Source: Epichloe hybrida (lineage: Eukaryota > Ascomycota > Sordariomycetes > Hypocreales > Clavicipitaceae). From it: a stretch of 64,000 bases of DNA. Position numbers and translations under genes: made by a program. The notes beneath the pieces are model-generated. The model was given only the letters and a program-made list of their open reading frames with translations. It did no database searches and was not told the DNA's origin. The stretch is from the NCBI GenBank assembly GCA_019022495.1, contig JAFEKR010000017.1, forward strand, positions 248,001 to 312,000. The letters are read 5' to 3'. This document shows positions 34,310 through 46,055 of the stretch, in pieces (within the stretch, counting starts at the first letter, position 1; each line of letters starts with the position of its first letter).

Positions 34310-36547
34310 ATGGGCAACGGTCAAGGAAAGCCCGTCGACCTCAACGGCGAAGGTACGTTGTCGCACTTGGAACCCGTCAGCCTCACAAAACTGTTCCTGC
34401 GCATGCCGAAAGCAAACTCTCGACAGCCCCTGCTTTGTTCGCATTCCATCCCGAAGCCCGAAGGGCTGAAGGGGCTGCTCTGGTCTGCAAATACTACACC
34501 GATTCCATATCTTGAGACTGTGCCCATTCATGTCGCGCGCCTTTCCACCAGATTGCTGATTAGGGATGTACTAGTCAACTTGAATCATTTCCGTCTCCTA
34601 CGGGTTGTCGGCCGAGGCGCTTTCGGCAAAGTGCGTATCGTCGAGCGAAAAGACACCAGCCTGTCGTTTGCCTTGAAATATATTAGAAAAGATGAAGGTA
34701 TGCCGCTTGCTTTTCGAGCGTCTGGGCTGATACATCAGCACCTTCTCCTTCCTCTTCGTCTTCTTTATCTTTATCCTATTTTTTTCGGCATGCATGGCAA
34801 TCGGAAGAACATGTTTTCCTCACACATCCGGAGTGCTAATTCGAGTGTCGAACCAGTCGTTAAATCAGAAAGCGTGCGAAACATAATTCGTGAGCGAAGG
34901 ATGCTTGAACACGTCAATCACCCCTTTATTTGCAATCTGCGATACAGCTTTCAGGATATTGAATACATGTACGCGCCCCCCCCTCCCTCCTTATGCGAGC
35001 ATCTTCTCTCGTGGCTAATCTGGATCGACCCAGGTATCTCGTGGTGGATTTGATGAGTGGTGGTGATCTACGATTCCATATCTCCAGAAAGACATTCACC
35101 GAGGAAGCCGTTCGGTTCTGGATTGCTGAGCTGGGATGCGCCTTGAAATATATACACGGTCAAAATATTATCCATCGAGACGTCAAACCCGACAATGTTC
35201 TATTGGATGCTGATGGTCATGTCCATCTCACAGACTTTGTAGGTTCTTGTGGATCAATGCACGTACACGATTGACAGCTTTTAACCAATCACGCAGAATG
35301 TCGCGTCGGACGTCATTCCTGGCAAGCTTCTCACAAGTAAATCAGGCACCTTGGCGTATCTGGCCCCTGAGGTATACTCTGGAAAAGGTTACAACGTGTG
35401 CGCTGACTGGTGGTCGCTGGGTGTCTTATTCTACGAATGCATTTATAACAAGGTACGTGGCGAATCTCTCGGTGCGGTTCCGCATATTACGGAACGAGGT
35501 CCATCGCGGCGGCAAGTGCCTCTCATCACGAACAAATTTGACTGACTGTACTGCCAGCGACCATTTGATGGCAGCAGCGAGTCAACTCTCAGCCAACAGA
35601 TTCAACAATATAGCCCCCGATATCCTGTCACGCAACCGCCAGTGTCTTTGACATGTTTGTATGCCATCCGAGCTGCCTTGGACCCCAACCCCCAAACTCG
35701 GATGGGCGCGACTTGGGAAAGCTTCATCTACAACGACTTCCTCAAAGCAATCGACTTCGATCTTCTCGAGCAGAAGCGGATTGAACCCATTTTCATACCC
35801 TCATCCGACAAGACCAACTTTGATGCTACCTACGACTTGGAGGAATTACTTCTCGAAGAAGCTCCACTAGAGGCCAGAGCGAGACGGCAGAAGCCTCGAG
35901 AGCAATTAAGGGAAGATGCAACAGATCAAGAGATCCGCGAAGATGAGCTTTACCGCATGATCGAGAAAGACTTCCGACCATTTGACTACACGCTAGCCGC
36001 GTACAAGAAGTATGAAGCATGACTGACTACGGGTCAATTACACCTTCTCCTGAGACTGTCAGAACTGACATACAACTACAGAATCACTGAGGCGTCTCGC
36101 GTTGTCAACGAAGACGCGAAACTCAACCCATTAGCCAATCAAGGGCCCCCTGCGAGTCTATCGTTCCAACAAGAACCTCAACCTGCCGCATTGTCAAAAG
36201 TAGCAACGTCACCTGATCATAGTCAAGACCGTCCTGCTCGCCCTGCACAGCCTCCGCCTCTGTACCAAAGTGAATATCTTACCCGAGCACTGCCAAGCAC
36301 GAGCAATCGAGTGGCGAGCTCAAGCGGTGGCGTGCAAGTGACTTTGGATGGGGGTGGCAGCTGGTCTGAGCTTGCTCGACAAGACGCCACACTTCCCGCA
36401 GACGCCAACCCGCCAGCCGACGCCAAAGCTGAAAGCTCGAGTGGAATGTTTGGCTTCCTGAAGAGCAAAAGGGGCAGGACCAGTAGTCCCAGACCAAGAG
36501 AACGCGGCGTCTTGGGCAAGGAAGGCGCGAGAGTCGTGATTAGCTAG
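34310..36547 (+). CDS. STK32/YANK-type AGC serine/threonine kinase, 518 aa
   Basis: Seven exons: 34310-34352, 34575-34697, 34857-34968, 35034-35238, 35297-35452, 35558-36009 and 36082-36547; every junction has GT-AG ends and consistent phase. The kinase domain begins with [20 protein letters not shown], then ALKYIRK (Lys), [11 protein letters not shown] in place of DFG, and YLAPEVY. The DFN triplet and the downstream DLEELLLEE block are hallmarks of the STK32 (YANK) family. The protein starts MGNGQGK, a likely N-myristoylation site (Gly2). The last exon adds a ~155-aa low-complexity tail ending in a basic Ser-rich stretch. The cellular role of this family in fungi is poorly known; no substrate is inferred. 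Confidence 0.9.
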
Positions 36548-38322
36548 GAGACTTGTTGAACCAACGGGCAGTCAATCTTGGTAGCCCATTGCTACTACAT
36601 TGGTCCTTCTGCCAGTGGCCCTGGCGGCTCCCGAGCTACGAACAAGTCTGACCATTGCCCTCAAAAAAGGAGTGAGTGGCTAGATGCTCTGAGACTACAT
36701 GATGAAACCTGCACCGACAATGCCAGGGATGTCCTCGATCATTTTCATCGAAGAAAAATGTTGATCTTGGCCGAGGGATAGATTATGATGGTTCCCGTAA
36801 AGCAACATCGGCGTGAATTGGCAGCAACACTCGATCGCGAGCAGGTCACTGATTCCAAAGAGTCGGCATCAGCGTCATGCCACAGCCAGAGTTGGCTGGA
36901 GCACAAGTTTTCCATGAAAGCATGGCACACATGTTTGCGATTCGTTCATGACACGGGGCGACGAAACGGCCGTCCGACCTAAACCTGTCGCATCCAATGC
37001 ATAGATTTATAAAGAGTGAGTTGACGGAATTCGCCGAGTTCACTCACAACATCAGCGGCCTGTGTTTATATTTCCCATTCTTCGTCAATTCTTGTCAGTC
37101 TTCCGCCTCGGGTTCTTTCTCTTCTTCGATGGCGAGTAGATTTGTTTATTCATCATCATGTCACATGCCGTCGTCATTCATTTCGAGAATATGTACTCCT
37201 GACGCTATCTTTTTCTTTTCTTTTCCTTGTCAACTTATCAGACATACATCTTGGGTGTTTTCTGTTTGAAACTTATTTCCTCACGCATGGGGCGGCGCAT
37301 CCAAGACAGATTTTTCCCAGTTCAGATGCGGTTTAAACAACGGGTACAGATGACGGGACCAAGCAAGTTGGGACACGGATTGGCAATTCCGGGAGGAGGC
37401 GGGCCCGGGCGCGCGGAGCCGAGACGACGGCATTTTAGGGACCCGCAATTACAAATAAATGAATTGAACGAACGGGAACCGTTTTCCCAACCTATTCATG
37501 GCACGGCTCGGAGGTGCTCATTTGCTTTTTCATCTTTTACACCTTCGTGGGAGTGAACACTGAGTACGGAATTTTTTCTTTGCATTGGACCGGTCGACCC
37601 GGTACATGAGGTCGAATTTTGGAATTCTTCATGTATTGCCGGATTTCCGGATTTCCTTCCCCACTTAGATTTGTGGCACTGCGTTGACGGGCCGGCAAAC
37701 GGAACAGGCAGTTGCACGTTATCAATAACCATTGCTCCATTGTTATAAAAAACCGGATGATGTACATGAACCCTGAATTGAGAACCCGGAGTCCGAACCG
37801 AGTTGTCAGCGACAAAGGCGATAAGATGCCTAGGTACTCGGTACGTGCGTAGGCACAAAGGCCTGGGCCGCATTGCGACAAGACCGGACTTGTTCTGCCC
37901 ATGTCCAGTCGGGTCCAATCGGTTCGGAAAAAAAAAAGAACTAGGCAAAATAGCCAACTCCACTTTGCGAATATCTACATCCAACTCAGCTCGGTACGTC
38001 GCGAAAGGCAAAATAGAAATCAGCGTTTGTCGCGGTTACCCACTTGAAAGAGCAACTGCGTACGTGTGTCATGTAGTGCACGACTCCATTTGCTGAACTC
38101 GGTTAAATGTCATAGACCCAATTTCGATACCCGTTCTGCGCCTTGTCCCTGCCCTCGAAATCTCTTTTCCATCGTGCCTTATTATCCGACTGACTGACGG
38201 TGGCCAGTTCTTTAACGCCGTCAAAGTTTCCTATTGCTCCTTTACGTGTGTGCAGCTTTGCCCGAATATGCCTTCCCACGTTCCGTCATTTACATGTATG
38301 CGATTGTCATGGTCCAGCCATT
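36548..38322. other. gene-free convergent region, kinase to bZIP
   Basis: 1.8 kb between the 3' ends of two genes. Short overlapping frames exist (the longest, about 171 codons, lies on the minus strand), but none has recognisable motifs or splice support. A TACATGTA palindrome lies at 38291. Confidence 0.55.
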
Positions 38323-40216
38323 CTAAGGCATGGCAACGCCGTTGGACGGGTCTGGTTTGACAGCTATTCCTGGCTTGTCGGCGGAGCGATCCGCTGGAAC
38401 AACCTTGCCCGTGTACTTGTTGAGAATCGAGTCAAATTCTTTCTCGCTAACAACAGGGCCGCTGCCTGAGCACTTGGCCTTCTTTGTGAGTTCAGAGCAA
38501 AGCCCGTCGAGATCGAAGTCGCCGTGTTGGGCTGCGGGGCATTCCTGGAGTTTCTCCCTGAAACAATGTGTAAGTGACCGATGGCTCTTATTGGAGCTTT
38601 TGAGAATTTCCTCTACATACCAGAGTTGATTGCAGCCCATGTCGGGCTTCTTGCCCGCGTCGTTATCGACGGCGTCTTGCTGAGCGTCGATTTCCGCGAT
38701 CAGGTTCTTTCTTGGTGTTGCCTCAGTCGGTGCAGTGTTGAATGGTGTAAAGAAGTCGTCGTCCAAACCATCATTGAAGAAAAAATCATCAAACGACGGG
38801 TTGGAGAGCACATTCTCCCGTGGCTCTCGAAAGTCACCAAACAACTGTGGATCAAAACTACCGCCGCCATTTTGCTGCACAAGCCAGTCAAAGCTTGGGC
38901 AGCCGGTATCAACATTAGCAAACTGCTCGAAGGGCTGATTGGCCGCCGTGGTGGTTGGTTGCTCCTCGCCGATGGTGTTTAACATCTCGAGTGGTTTGAA
39001 GCCCATGGGAGACTGTGTGGAGGGCTCAGGAGATGTGCCGCATGAAGAACTTGGCCCTCCGGCATTGGAGTTAGAGGAGGCGGAGGGCGAGCTGGTAGCA
39101 GCGGCGACGCTGAAGGGCACTGAATCCACACTGGCGCGGGAGCGAGTGCCAGCCGAGCCATTCCTAGAGGAGGCGAAGGCACCAGCGAACTTGGTGAAGT
39201 CATCTGCGCTTGGTTGCTGCAGGTTTGCGTTTGTAAATTTGCTCTCGCTGCCTGGGCTGCCTGGGCTGCGAGCACGACTGTTTTTCTGACCATTCTGCCC
39301 TCTCTGCTGGGGGCTGACGGGTTGTGATGACGTGGATTGCCCGCTGATGGGTGGTCCCGGTAGGGCTCCAAACTTGGGAAATTCAAAATGGAAGTTGACG
39401 TCGCTCAAATTGTTGAAAGCAGCGCTGCCGGTGGACGTCGTCACTGTAGCTGCTGGCTTTGGTGTCATGACTGACAAGCGCTGCTTATACTGATTCAGTT
39501 CCGTGGTCATGCGATCGACTTGAGCTCGCAGCTTAGAATTTTCGTGGTTTGAAGCCTCGGAGGCCTTCTCTAATTCTTCGACCTTGGTTTCCAGATCCTT
39601 GAGATGCTTTTCTTTGCGTTCTCTAAAGGCACGCTGAGCAGCCCTGTTCTGCGCCTTGCGTTTCTACACAATTGGGTGAGCCAAGACAACAGAAATGATA
39701 GTATGACCACGAGTTTGTCATCGAATGAGACGGAAAACTTACTGAAATTGGCTCTGAGGTCAACGGCTTGCGGCCGGGCTTCTTTGCCACCTTCTCAGTA
39801 CTCTCTCGTCTCTTCGAGTCATTACCTGGACTACTGTCACCCTCCTCATCATCTGGGTGGCTTCTCTTCTCATGGGCTTCACCCTCGGTCGAGTCAGAGT
39901 TCCCCGTGTCGGGAATGTCACCAATGTTTCTGGCTTGATCGCCACCGGTGCTGGCAAAAGAAAAGTCGAAGCTCGAGTCGCCCAAATCATAGTCGCAATT
40001 GTCCAGGTAAGGGCTCTCCTGTATGCCAGCACCATTTGCTTTCTGTATCGGCGAACTCTGCAATGAGGGAGGGGACGACATCAGCCCTTTGGTGGTCGGG
40101 GATGCGGTGTTCTTTTGTTTGTTGGCACTGAGAGCAGCGAAGAGCAGGCTCTGCTGGTGCGGGGTTAAGAGGAAGTTAGGTGGCAAAGAACCGCCTCCGC
40201 TGCCACTTGATGACAT
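38323..40216 (-). CDS. AP-1-like bZIP oxidative-stress transcription factor (Yap1/NapA family), 583 aa
   Basis: Exons 40216-39743, 39663-38621 and 38557-38323 on the minus strand. The bZIP spans residues 159-220: KRKAQNRAAQRAFRERKEKHL, with the NxxAQxxFR signature of the Yap1/Pap1 subfamily, then a leucine heptad. A Cys-containing middle region (TGCPSFDWL) and the C-terminal Cys-rich domain (GCNQLWEKLQECPA, DGLCSELTKKAKCSG) match the redox-sensing, export-masking domains of Yap1. Splicing at 38621/38557 is required to rebuild the QLWEKL motif. In this family H2O2 forms disulfides between the two Cys domains, blocks Crm1 export and switches on thioredoxin, catalase and glutathione genes. Confidence 0.95.
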
Positions 40217-41427
40217 GGCGAAATCAAATCTTTCGATGTGATGAGAAGCAGGAGCGAGAAGGCTTCAGAGAGGAGTAACCGGGCAAAGACGATAGTCAAG
40301 TGGTGTGTGCCAAGAGAGCTTGATCAATTCACGATGGATGATGTGGACGGAATGTTGAGTGCGCGATACCCAATTTAGCGTTATCTGCGGTGGGGAGAGG
40401 CGTCTGTGACGCAAAACTGCCACGACTGTAGAAATACAAAAGAAAGGAAAAAAGAGGTCCACTGTCCAACGTACACTCCGAGAAAAGACAAGTGCGTCCT
40501 GGAAAAGTTGGTATGTGAGAGAGGCTGGGAGGCGAAACTGTGTGTTGCAACAATGGTTTGAAGGGTACCCTGTTTGGTGACGGAAGCGAAGGAGTGTGAA
40601 CTTGGCTGCCTGAGTCGCAAACAAGGTTTCTCGGTCTAGACTGTTCTGCCTCCGCAGGCAAGGAAAACTGCTTAACTGTGCTGTCAAGGATCAGTGGTCA
40701 TGCAGTACAAACGTGAGTGAGCAAGGTGAAAACGCCAGTCAAATGGAATCAACGTCGTTGAGACTGCATTTGTATTTGTAAGCTGACTGAGGCAGGGTGG
40801 CGTTCAGCCTCACACGAACCTGTTCGGGCCAAGCCTGTCAAGCACGTTAAATTCGGAGCAGAAAATACTCTGCCCAATCGGGTTAGTGCTGACAACTCGC
40901 CGGATGAGACCAGACATCCATGGACCTCGTCACGCCCCTCCACTTACTTTCATGCGTGGTGCCCCAAACGTGCGACTCATCAGTACAAACACACCCAGTC
41001 TGCCCTGCGGTCGATGTCAAGCCATCATGCGTCTCCGTCTGCGTAGTGCATCGTCCGATCTAAGGTGAAGGGTAGGCTGGGTAGCCACTTGATAAGAAAG
41101 AAGTTGGGGAAAACATTTTCCATCTCGTGAGATAAATAGTGCTACGCGTACTTTAAGCTGGCCAAAAATTGTATTCTTAGCTAGTTCAAACATCCTGATG
41201 AAGAAGCTGACAATATTTGCTAGTGAGGAAGTACTTGGAGCTGACCGGGGGTGTCAAACACAAACGTACGCCCGGCAAACGGCTACCACGAGATAAATCT
41301 AAAGCTAAATACTTGACTAGTCTTTATTAGGGAAGATATCTCACAGGGAAAAAAAAAAAAAAAAAAAAAAAAACAGGCAGCTGCTTATGATTCGTGTCTC
41401 GCCTTCCATAGAATCATCCACAGCTTT
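40217..41427. other. upstream region of the bZIP gene
   Basis: No gene is recognised. It holds the bZIP promoter and leader, then from about 41090 AT-richer sequence leading to an A25 tract at 41349-41373, which could mark the end of an old retroposed copy. Confidence 0.5.
41349..41373. repeat. A25 homopolymer tract
   Basis: 25 consecutive A, 55 bp before the inverted-repeat element. Confidence 0.9.
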
Positions 41428-41829
41428 AACAGCCATCTGGAGGCGTTGTTCAGGCGTAAGGTCTTGGCCTATACAGTCCGTGATAAGTTATACGCTCGTC
41501 GTAACGGTGCGTAATAGCGTTCAAACTTCCCGATGCTGTTGTGGGCTTCGACTGGGACTTCGTCAATCTCAATTGACAGCAATCGTGAGTGATGCTTGAG
41601 TTAAGCTGGGCACAGCGAAAGAGAAGCGATTGATGATCGGCATCACGGCCCTCGGGTAATCGTACGAACGCCGGGAGATCTACGAGGTCCGATGGATCAA
41701 CGGCAATGACAACACAACAGCATTGGGAAGGTTGAACGCTAGCACGGATCGTTATGACAAGCGTATAACATTATTACGGATTCTATAGGCCAAAACCTTA
41801 CGCCTGAACAACGCCTGCAAATGGCTGTT
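41428..41829. mobile_element. inverted-repeat element, MITE-like or hairpin-forming
   Basis: Two arms of about 117 bp, 41428-41543 and 41713-41829, are reverse complements with roughly 15 differences (about 87% identity), many of them transitions. The spacer is about 170 bp. The outer ends read TTAACAGCC on the left and GGCTGTTTA on the right, so a TA-type junction is possible but no clean target duplication is visible. No transposase is encoded. The structure fits a non-autonomous DNA transposon (MITE); transcribed through, it would form a long dsRNA hairpin. Confidence 0.75.
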
Positions 41830-41879
41830 TATTCCCCATTCCCATGAAACGCCTCAGTCGATTCGATTCGTGGACTGAT

Positions 41880-42175
41880 TTAGTTTTTGGCGGCCTGTCT
41901 GTGAACCTCAGCCCTGGAGTCGTGGCCCTTTTGCTCGAACTTGTCACCGACGGCGTCCTTGGCAGCGGTCAGACTGGATTTCAGTCGTGTCAGCAGAATG
42001 GTCATGGAGGCAGCGTGTAAAGTGAGTTTGTCCATTAGACAGAGAGAACATACCGAGTGCTGGCGTTGACATTACTGTCCTTGGCAACCTCTTTGTTGGC
42101 CTCGTGGCTGGCACCAGAGGCGGCACCCTGGACGGACTCTGAGACGTAGTTAACAGCTTGCTTGACGGTCTCCAT
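41880..42175 (-). CDS. grg-1: Grg-1/CCG-1 glucose-repressible, clock-controlled stress protein, 71 aa
   Basis: Exons 42175-42054 and 41973-41880 on the minus strand; GTATGT donor and CCAG acceptor, phase 2. The sequence METVKQAVNYVSESVQGA, then SGASHEANKEVAKDSN, TAAKDAVGDKFEQKGHD and a Lys-Asn end aligns block by block with Neurospora CCG-1/GRG-1, and the length (71 aa) is the same. It is a small hydrophilic, helix-forming protein whose transcript is among the most abundant under starvation, heat and light in Neurospora; its biochemical role is unknown. The ~300-bp stretch upstream contains CCCCT elements (near 42338 and 42518) that could be STRE stress sites. Confidence 0.92.
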
Positions 42176-43507
42176 TGTTATGGTAGGATGTGAAGTGTCA
42201 CAGAAATATGGGCTTGGATGTGAGTTTATTTGCAATTGCGAGTTGTGATGGTTGATGGGGATGGAAGAGATGCATTGGAGAGGCAGATTGAGGTTTATAT
42301 AGAACATTGGGCCCGGGACGACTCCATCGTCGGGGACTCCCCTCCAGTTACCAGGTAGCAGTAGGTTTTTCCTGGGCTTCAGAGAAGACTTGACGGTCGC
42401 GTTAGTCTCCGAGGGATGTACCATCGATGCCGCCAACATGAGGGGCAGCCGTAGGCATCGTGAACTACCCAAGTACGCAGCCGCGATTGACGTCAGCCCA
42501 ATTGACTGTCGTTGTACCCCTCACGAGACCCTCATGCTTTTGTCCGCCACTAGCCCTTGGAAGTGGATCGATAGGAGGAATTGCTTTTTAGCTTTCTAAG
42601 AGAATGTACCGCGGGTGGCGCTTCCACTGGTAAGACCACCGACTCTGGCCGGTAGCCACGCTTACAGAACGCGGGATGATGCCAGTGCATGCATTTCTGG
42701 ACTGATCGGGCATTTGTATGTCTGATCACGATGTTGTCTCAACATTGATTGCCTCACATGTCAAAGTACATAGTTGTCGTTTGCCCCTCTTTTGGGCGAA
42801 AAGACATGTTGAATCGGACACTGGGGCCAAAAATGACCGAGAAATGACCAGGAGCTCGTTCCTCTATGGGAAAGATTGTTCAAAGAAGCAAAAAACATAC
42901 CGGTCACACCGGTTGGGAACGTGCACAGCCCGTGATCAAGAGTCCGCTGCATAACCACGAGAAAATGCGGATTATCTTGACAAGCATCTTGAGCGGAGTA
43001 TGACTCGGAAAGATCCCAGCATTTCATTCCGAAGGAAAAGCAGAGGTCCCCTACCCTACCGAGTGGGAGTTCTGAGCGATCCGATAATGCTGCGCCTGCG
43101 ACATTCACGCCAGTGTAGAAGCTGGCTGAGATAGCCATTGTTGGTAAACCCGCACACGCTATGAACATACCAGAGCTCTGGCTGACACTTGTTGAGTCAA
43201 CAGTTTTCTATTAGACGTACTCGAGCTTGGGGTCAGATGCACGATCTCGGAGTCGGACACCCGTATTGTCAGGCCTCGGAAACCCGGACCAAGTGTCACG
43301 TGCTCCTTGAGCCTGATATATCCAGTCGGGCGCCCCATCTCGCCTGCGGAAGCCCCGCCAACTCCAGCCCCGGTGCATGCGGTCAATCTCCTGATTGAGC
43401 CATCCTCGAACATATCAACTGCATAAACCAAACGACCGGCGTACAAAAGACAGCGAGAGCCACTATTCTGCCATATTGAGCAAAACACCAACTCGTGTGA
43501 GCAATCG
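42176..43507. promoter_or_regulatory. divergent region, grg-1 / BSD-domain gene
   Basis: 1.3 kb between two start codons. It contains CCCCT boxes near grg-1, TTGAGTCAA (AP-1-like) near 43191 and CACGTG near 43298. It also contains a minus-strand open frame of 135 codons (42761-43168), discussed as a finding. Confidence 0.45.
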
Positions 43508-44825
43508 ATGGATCTAGCTTACGATCACATTCAGGAGGAGGCCTATCCCGAGGACAGAAAGGAGTCGTATGAAACACCAAAACCAGAGCTGGGGGAGTCG
43601 TCTCTGAACAACGACTTGCAAGATGCTTACAAAGCTATATCTTCCAGTGCATGGGGTATGAAGATTGGTGGCTTTCTCGGCAACGTCATGAAACAGGCAA
43701 GTCGATGATCGACAAGGGTCTCAGCACTTCATGAAGCTAACCGGGCTATCAGGGCGAATCCGTCTATGCACAAGCCCAGAAAGAGCTCGCTGAGGTAGGA
43801 GAAGATGCGACCAAGGGCCTCACAGATCTGAGGGAGACTCTGATCAGCCAAACGCGATCGGTCTCCTTAATCACGGCGACGCCGGCAGACGGAGCGCAAG
43901 ATGGCGACGATACACAATCCACACCCACCAAGACCAAGGCCAACCCATTCGATGATGTTGCAGAGCAGTCCGAGACGGTTTTGTCGCGACTTCGCGCAGA
44001 AGCCGCGAAGCGTCTCAAAGACCTTCAGAAGGCTGAGGATGCTGCTGACGAAGCTCTTTTACGATTTGGCGGAAACGTCAGGAACTTCCTGCGGGATGCC
44101 ATCAGCGTTGCGGCCCCGGACGAGTCGTCGCAGGGGTCTACGGTTCTATTCGAGAGCAAAGATGCACAGGGAAAGCGGGTCATTCACACATCTCGCTTCG
44201 ACGCCCAGACGCATGTCATCCACACATCCACCGAAGGATTCACAAGCGATCCTACGGGCAACGAATTTGAGAAGTGGGCTGCCGACTTTGATGTGGAGAA
44301 GAAGACGGAAGCAATCACTGCTGATCTTACCATGTACCCCGAACTTAGAGCTTCAATGGAGAAACTTGTCCCCGACCAGGTTTCCTACGCAGACTTTTGG
44401 AAACGTTATTATTTCCTTAGACACGGTATCGAAACAGCTGAATCGAGACGTCGTGATCTATTGAAAGGTACGCAGCTATTTGGATTTTACGTTTCTAGCT
44501 TGCTAATCTCTCTTCATTTCAAGCTGCTTCCGCCGAAGACGAAGTAGGCTGGGATGACGACGACTCCGATGAGGAGGCCACAGGAGGCGTGAAGGAGCCT
44601 GTTGACGAAAAGCCCATCAGCTCCGGGGCTTCCTCTACCACCATTCAACGTCAAGACGGTCTTCTTAAGCCGATAGAGTCCCGCAAATCCAATGATGAAA
44701 AATCCCAAGCGGATAGTGAGGCGAGCTATGATGTTGTTGGAGCTGCCTCGGGTAAGACCAGCCAGGCACCAGGTAGCCCGAAAGGCTCGAAAAAGGGAGA
44801 CGATAGTGACGATGACTGGGAATGA
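43508..44825 (+). CDS. BSD-domain protein (Dos2-like), 401 aa
   Basis: Exons 43508-43696, 43753-44467 and 44524-44825. Intron 1 starts with GCAAGT (GC-AG type) and has a CTAAC branch site; no GT donor keeps the frame. After an acidic start, the N-terminal segment WGMKIGGFLGNVMKQGESVYAQAQKE is typical of this family. The BSD domain lies in the middle: FEKWAADFDVEKKTEAITADLTMYPELRASMEKLVP and YADFWKRYYF, with the diagnostic FW pair. The C-terminus is acidic (DDDDSDEE and ending DDSDDDWE). The closest named relative I recognise is yeast Dos2; the molecular function is not established. Confidence 0.88.
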
Positions 44826-45022
44826 TGTGACTCCTTCATCGACTGAGCAAGCAATCATTTATACACATGTGATTGCACAGAGCTCGGCGTTCTGAGTGTA
44901 CTGCTGATTCCCAATTCCCTTCGAGAGCTTGGTTCATGGCACGTTGTATATATACGCCGGGTATCGAGTCGTAGCAGTGGACGTCCAATTCAGGGGCAAA
45001 AACTTCCACATGCTTGCCCAAT

Positions 45023-45704
45023 TTATTTTTTGCGAGTCACCTTGGTGAAGCCGTCGTCGTCCACCTCGGGTTCTGGTTTTTCTCTCGGCGCCGGAGCATC
45101 TGCCATATCCACGTCGGCGCCTCCCTCATCGTCGTCATCGTCGTTTTCGTCGTCATCAGACTCCCAGTCTGTATCCTGGTCTACATCGTCGGCTTTCTTG
45201 AACATGGTGCCGACATTGTTACCCTTCAGGTTCTGAAATCGCTGTGCTAGCTTCCTAACTTCGTCGAATTGACCAATGGCACATTGTGCGCGCGCACGAA
45301 TAATGTTGCCGGCAACTTCTAGCCCTGAATCATCGTCGGTGTTGACATCGAATTCGTCTATCATGATTTGAAGCAGAAACGTTTCAACATATTCCATGTC
45401 AGGCTCTTCAGCAGTGTTTGTCTGCCCTCCCTGAGCAGCGTCGGTAAAGGTGGGAAATAAATCGGCAGTGGCACCGGCGAACCAGTCACGCTTATCGTCG
45501 GAATCCGGGCCACCCCAGCCGTTCTGGACAGCCAGAGTTAATGCAGGCCAAAGGTGCAGGGAGTAGGCAACTGCCTGCTCAAAATTTGTCTGTCGCTCAG
45601 CTGGGTAGACTATAAGTCAGCACTCGTGGGGCCTTCGAATACAATTTGCACGCTCCTTCAATACCTGCTGGTGGCAGCCGGGCACTGTCTGCCGATGTAG
45701 CCAT
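45023..45704 (-). CDS. TSR2: pre-rRNA-processing protein TSR2, 208 aa
   Basis: Exons 45704-45665 and 45609-45023 on the minus strand; GTATTG donor and TATAG acceptor, phase 1. The core FEQAVAYSLHLWPALTLAVQNGWGGP, then KRDWFAGA and YVETFLLQIMIDEF, is the TSR2 (WGG) signature. A long acidic tail (DWESDDDENDDDDDEGG) and a short basic end (TRKK) follow, as in yeast. Tsr2 escorts the ribosomal protein eS26 into 90S/40S precursors and is needed for 20S pre-rRNA cleavage. It is divergent from the lipase gene. Confidence 0.95.
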
Positions 45705-46055
45705 GATTTTTGTCTTCCGCGATGTTTCTGCCAGCTGATATTTTCCAAAATTGGCGGGGTGTTGGGAGGGGCAGATGTGCACAGAAATTTCGTCCAAAGC
45801 GCTGGCCAATCAGGGACTTCTCCGGGAGTTGGGGCAAAAGTCGAGGGCCACCGCCGTACAGCTGGCGGCGCAGAACAGATGACATCATGTCGCTCGGCTG
45901 GCCCGTGCGGCAAGGGAAGGTCTCACTTGATCATCTCGTTTCTGTAATCATACATTGTTGACTTATGTTCTCTTTTGTTCCCTTGCGAGTTTCCGTTTCC
46001 TGTTTGTTACTGCATACACTGCCATGAATACCAGCTTCAGGAGTCTGCAATCATC
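45705..46055. promoter_or_regulatory. divergent region, TSR2 / lipase
   Basis: 351 bp between two start codons, presumed promoters of both genes. No specific motif is assigned. Confidence 0.45.

Noticed and set aside
37496..38011. 171-codon minus-strand open frame between the kinase and bZIP genes
   Set aside because: No family features or splice support, and it lies in the convergent 3' regions of two real genes.
41090..41373. SINE ending in the A25 tract
   Set aside because: I looked for Pol III A and B boxes and a target duplication and found no convincing match, so only the homopolymer is reported.
43159..43491. 110-codon minus-strand frame next to the possible small secreted protein, considered as its upstream exon
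   Set aside because: The GTATGT/CTCAG junction that would link them puts the downstream frame out of phase, leading to an early stop.
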